From Gerris lacustris (lineage: Eukaryota; Arthropoda; Insecta; Hemiptera; Gerridae), in the NCBI GenBank assembly GCA_951217055.1, contig OX578276.1, positions 113,940,313 to 114,004,312 of the forward strand: a DNA stretch of 64,000 bases, given 5' to 3'. This document shows positions 57,805 through 64,000 of the stretch, one piece after another. The position numbers and the translations under genes are program-made. The stretch's first letter is position 1. Each line of letters begins with the position of its first letter. Below the pieces are notes generated by a model. It was not told the DNA's origin and did no database searches. It saw only the letters and a program-made list of their open reading frames with translations.

Positions 57805-57892
57805 ATGTTCCCTGATACGGAATTTTGTCTTGGAATTTTTTAGGAACGAGGGATCGCAATGCTTCCGTTACCTTCGGTAAACCCGGAAGCAA
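57805..57892 (+). repeat. Fragment of the CTTCCGTTACCTTCGGTAA repeat
   Basis: Shares TGTTCCCTGAT, GTCTTGGAATTTTT and CTTCCGTTACCTTCGGTAA with 32820-32935. Confidence 0.75.
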
Positions 57893-57899
57893 AAGAAAA

Positions 57900-62326
<4,427 letters not shown>

Positions 62327-62407
62327 TTTAGGTAGGTCAATTAGGGCCCTAACTGACCTACCTAAAAATAATTATTAAATAAATAGGGACATCTAATATC
62401 TACTTAC

Positions 62408-62408
<1 letters not shown>

Positions 62409-62499
<91 letters not shown>
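62409..62499. repeat. (TA)n microsatellite abutting the foldback element
   Basis: About 90 bp TA tract ending directly at CAGGGTGACTGG, the left end of the next element. Confidence 0.95.
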
Positions 62500-62501
<2 letters not shown>

Positions 62502-62979
62502 GGTGACTGGCGATATATGTGAAAAAATAAAGTAGGTGGATCTACGCCTCAAGGGCTACAAAAAATGTCATATAAACCATAGGTCAAATATTAACCGTTC
62601 TTCCACAAGGTCAAATTTTATGAATTCTTTTAGATCGCATACCTTTGCTCATATAAACAATTATTGCTCCAAAAGTATAAAAGCTAGAACAAAATATTTG
62701 GTTTTGTTGTAAAGCTGACAAAATTTCCCATAAGAAAAGTGTAATTTTAATTTTCATTCCCTCACATTCCATGACAATAAATGTGTACAAATTTTATTTT
62801 TAAGAAAAAATAAAAACAACTTTTTTCTTTGTGGTTCCATAACTTAGAATAGAACCGAGCTTAAACTGTTCGGACTTCAGGAAAAACTTCTTTATTTACT
62901 GAAGTTTCGATTAATATTAATATTATTACCTATTCATAAGGCGGAATTTTAAGTAAAATTCGCTGAAAGTAAAAAAAGA

Positions 62980-63101
62980 AACATGTTTATTGTTGTTTTT
63001 GTTGACATATAGGTGAGTATACTAAACCAGACTTGCTTTTTTAAATATGTTTTTAATTATTTACTCACCTGTAAGTCAATAATAGCAACAATAAACATGC
63101 C
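62980..63101. repeat. Inner inverted repeat of the foldback element
   Basis: CATGTTTATTGTTG then GACATATAGGTGAGTA on the left; TACTCACCTGTAAGTC then CAACAATAAACATG on the right. Arms about 38 bp, imperfect. Confidence 0.75.
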
Positions 63102-63326
63102 AGAGAATAGGGAGGCTAAAAAGTTGCATTATGGTAAACCTGGCGGAAAAAGACTTAGAGGGCATCCAAGACTAGATGGCTAGATCAGGTGGAGAGCGAT
63201 CTGAGGAGGATAGGAGTGAGCAGGTGGAGGGCTGTTGCACTTCAGCGGGAACTCTGGAGGAGCGAAGTGTTGCAGGCCCAGGCTCTTCGAGAGCTGTAGT
63301 GCCGAGGATGATGATGATGATGATGT
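63100..63326 (+). pseudogene. LINE ORF2 C-terminal tail with (GAT)n
   Basis: A frame at 63177-63299 reads WLDQVESDLRRIGVSRWRAV then ALQRELWRSEVLQAQALREL and TAG. The preceding GGKRLRGHP is in another frame, so a frameshift lies near 63170. This is the basic, Trp-rich C-terminal tail found in RTE-like LINE ORF2 proteins. It is followed by a (GATGAT)n tract at 63308-63326, a usual LINE 3' end. Confidence 0.8.
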
Positions 63327-63556
63327 AGGAAATGTTGTCAGATTTACAACGAAACCAAAAATGTTGTTGTAGCTTTTATACTTTTGGAGAAATAAGTGTT
63401 TTTATATGCAAAGGTATGCGATCTTACAAAAATCATAAAATTTGAACTTATGGGAGAACGGTTAATATTTTACCTATGGTTTATATAGCGTTTTTTGTAG
63501 CCCTTGAGGCGTAGAACAACCCACTTCATTTTTTCACATATAACGCCAGACACCAT

Positions 63557-63558
<2 letters not shown>

Positions 63559-63630
<72 letters not shown>
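63559..63630. repeat. (CA)n followed by (TA)n microsatellite
   Basis: AC tract 63559-63592, then AT tract to 63630. Confidence 0.95.
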
Positions 63631-63633
<3 letters not shown>

Positions 63634-64000
63634 CAAAGTAAATTTAATAAAAGTTTATGGGTTTGCATTTGTTTTCTCTAGTTGAACTTAATATTAATAA
63701 TTTTTAATTATTTTTATTTCATTTCAAAGATGTAGACGTAACCTTGAATAAGGAAATCTAGTTACTTACTAAACTTAATGGTTTTCTACTCTTATATACG
63801 CATAGCAACTTAATATACTAAATAACTTTATTCTCTCAACTTTAAGATAAGAAGTAATCGCTGATTAGTAATGATCTCGCCTTAAAAGCTCATAATTGTG
63901 ATAATAATACTTTTTATCTTATTCTTTTAATTGGTAATCTGTAAGAAAAGTAAATGGAATTTACATAGATTATGGATAAAGCTGCCGTACTTAGCCCACA
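63631..64000. other. AT-rich end of window, nothing recognised
   Basis: No coding exon or repeat identified. Confidence 0.4.

Larger units (their letters stand above)
62500..63558. mobile_element. Foldback element with about 240-bp inverted arms
   Basis: Left arm (62500 to about 62735) and right arm (about 63325-63558) are inverted, imperfect copies: GGCGATATATGTGAAAAAAT against ATTTTTTCACATATAACGCC, and CCTCAAGGGCTACAAAAAAT against TTTTTTGTAGCCCTTGAGGC. A second inverted repeat lies inside (62980-63101), and a LINE tail fragment sits at 63100-63326. The element is bounded by (TA)n on the left and (CA)n(TA)n on the right. Confidence 0.85.

Noticed and set aside
57514..57892. Minus-strand frames with repeated CGLTFLVSC peptide
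   Set aside because: Translation of the 40-bp minisatellite, whose length is not a multiple of three; no start or domain.

Overview
The window looks like nuclear DNA of an insect. It is strongly AT-rich and its genes are split by GT-AG introns. One gene encodes an insect-type odorant receptor and another an SLC22-type transporter. The rest is crowded with arthropod-style transposable elements, foldback MITEs and long (TA)n, (CA)n and (CT)n microsatellites. I cannot fix the order or species from sequence alone.

Genes. (1) 1489-15793, plus strand: a five-exon gene for a protein of about 172 residues, coiled coil followed by a small globular end. It most resembles the kinetochore protein Spc24 (tentative). 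Its introns carry most of the mobile DNA on the left side of the window. (2) 19291-24629, plus strand: an odorant receptor gene with eight recognised exons; the extreme N-terminus is not resolved. (3) 36420-27249, minus strand: an SLC22-family (organic cation transporter-like) gene with eleven coding exons, the first two possibly alternative, and a possible 5' UTR exon near 51.4 kb. Genes 2 and 3 converge tail to tail across a 2.6 kb AT-rich spacer.

Mobile and repeated DNA. The third intron of gene 1 holds a nested stack: a foldback MITE (5035-9452) carrying a second repeat in its left arm and a 3.2 kb Ty1/copia element (5954-9169) in its centre. The copia element has 125-bp LTRs differing at one base, a 5-bp target duplication, and an internal deletion whose junction contains a scrap of LTR. 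The fourth intron holds a Tigger/pogo remnant (10848-11455) and the most unusual structure in the window (11803-15300): ten tRNA-like genes in 349-bp tandem units, three on the minus strand and seven on the plus strand, around one inversion point. A separate perfect hairpin made from the same unit (23436-23603) lies in an odorant receptor intron. This suggests that the tRNA-bearing unit moves or is copied through hairpin intermediates.

From about 36.5 kb to the end I recognise no protein-coding gene, only a possible 5' UTR exon. This part holds LINE fragments (RT at 39.0 kb, C-termini at 56.9 and 63.2 kb), a tRNA-derived SINE with target duplications (47443-47649), several MITE families, a 40-bp minisatellite (57553-57803), palindromes embedded in TA repeats, and a large foldback element (62500-63558).
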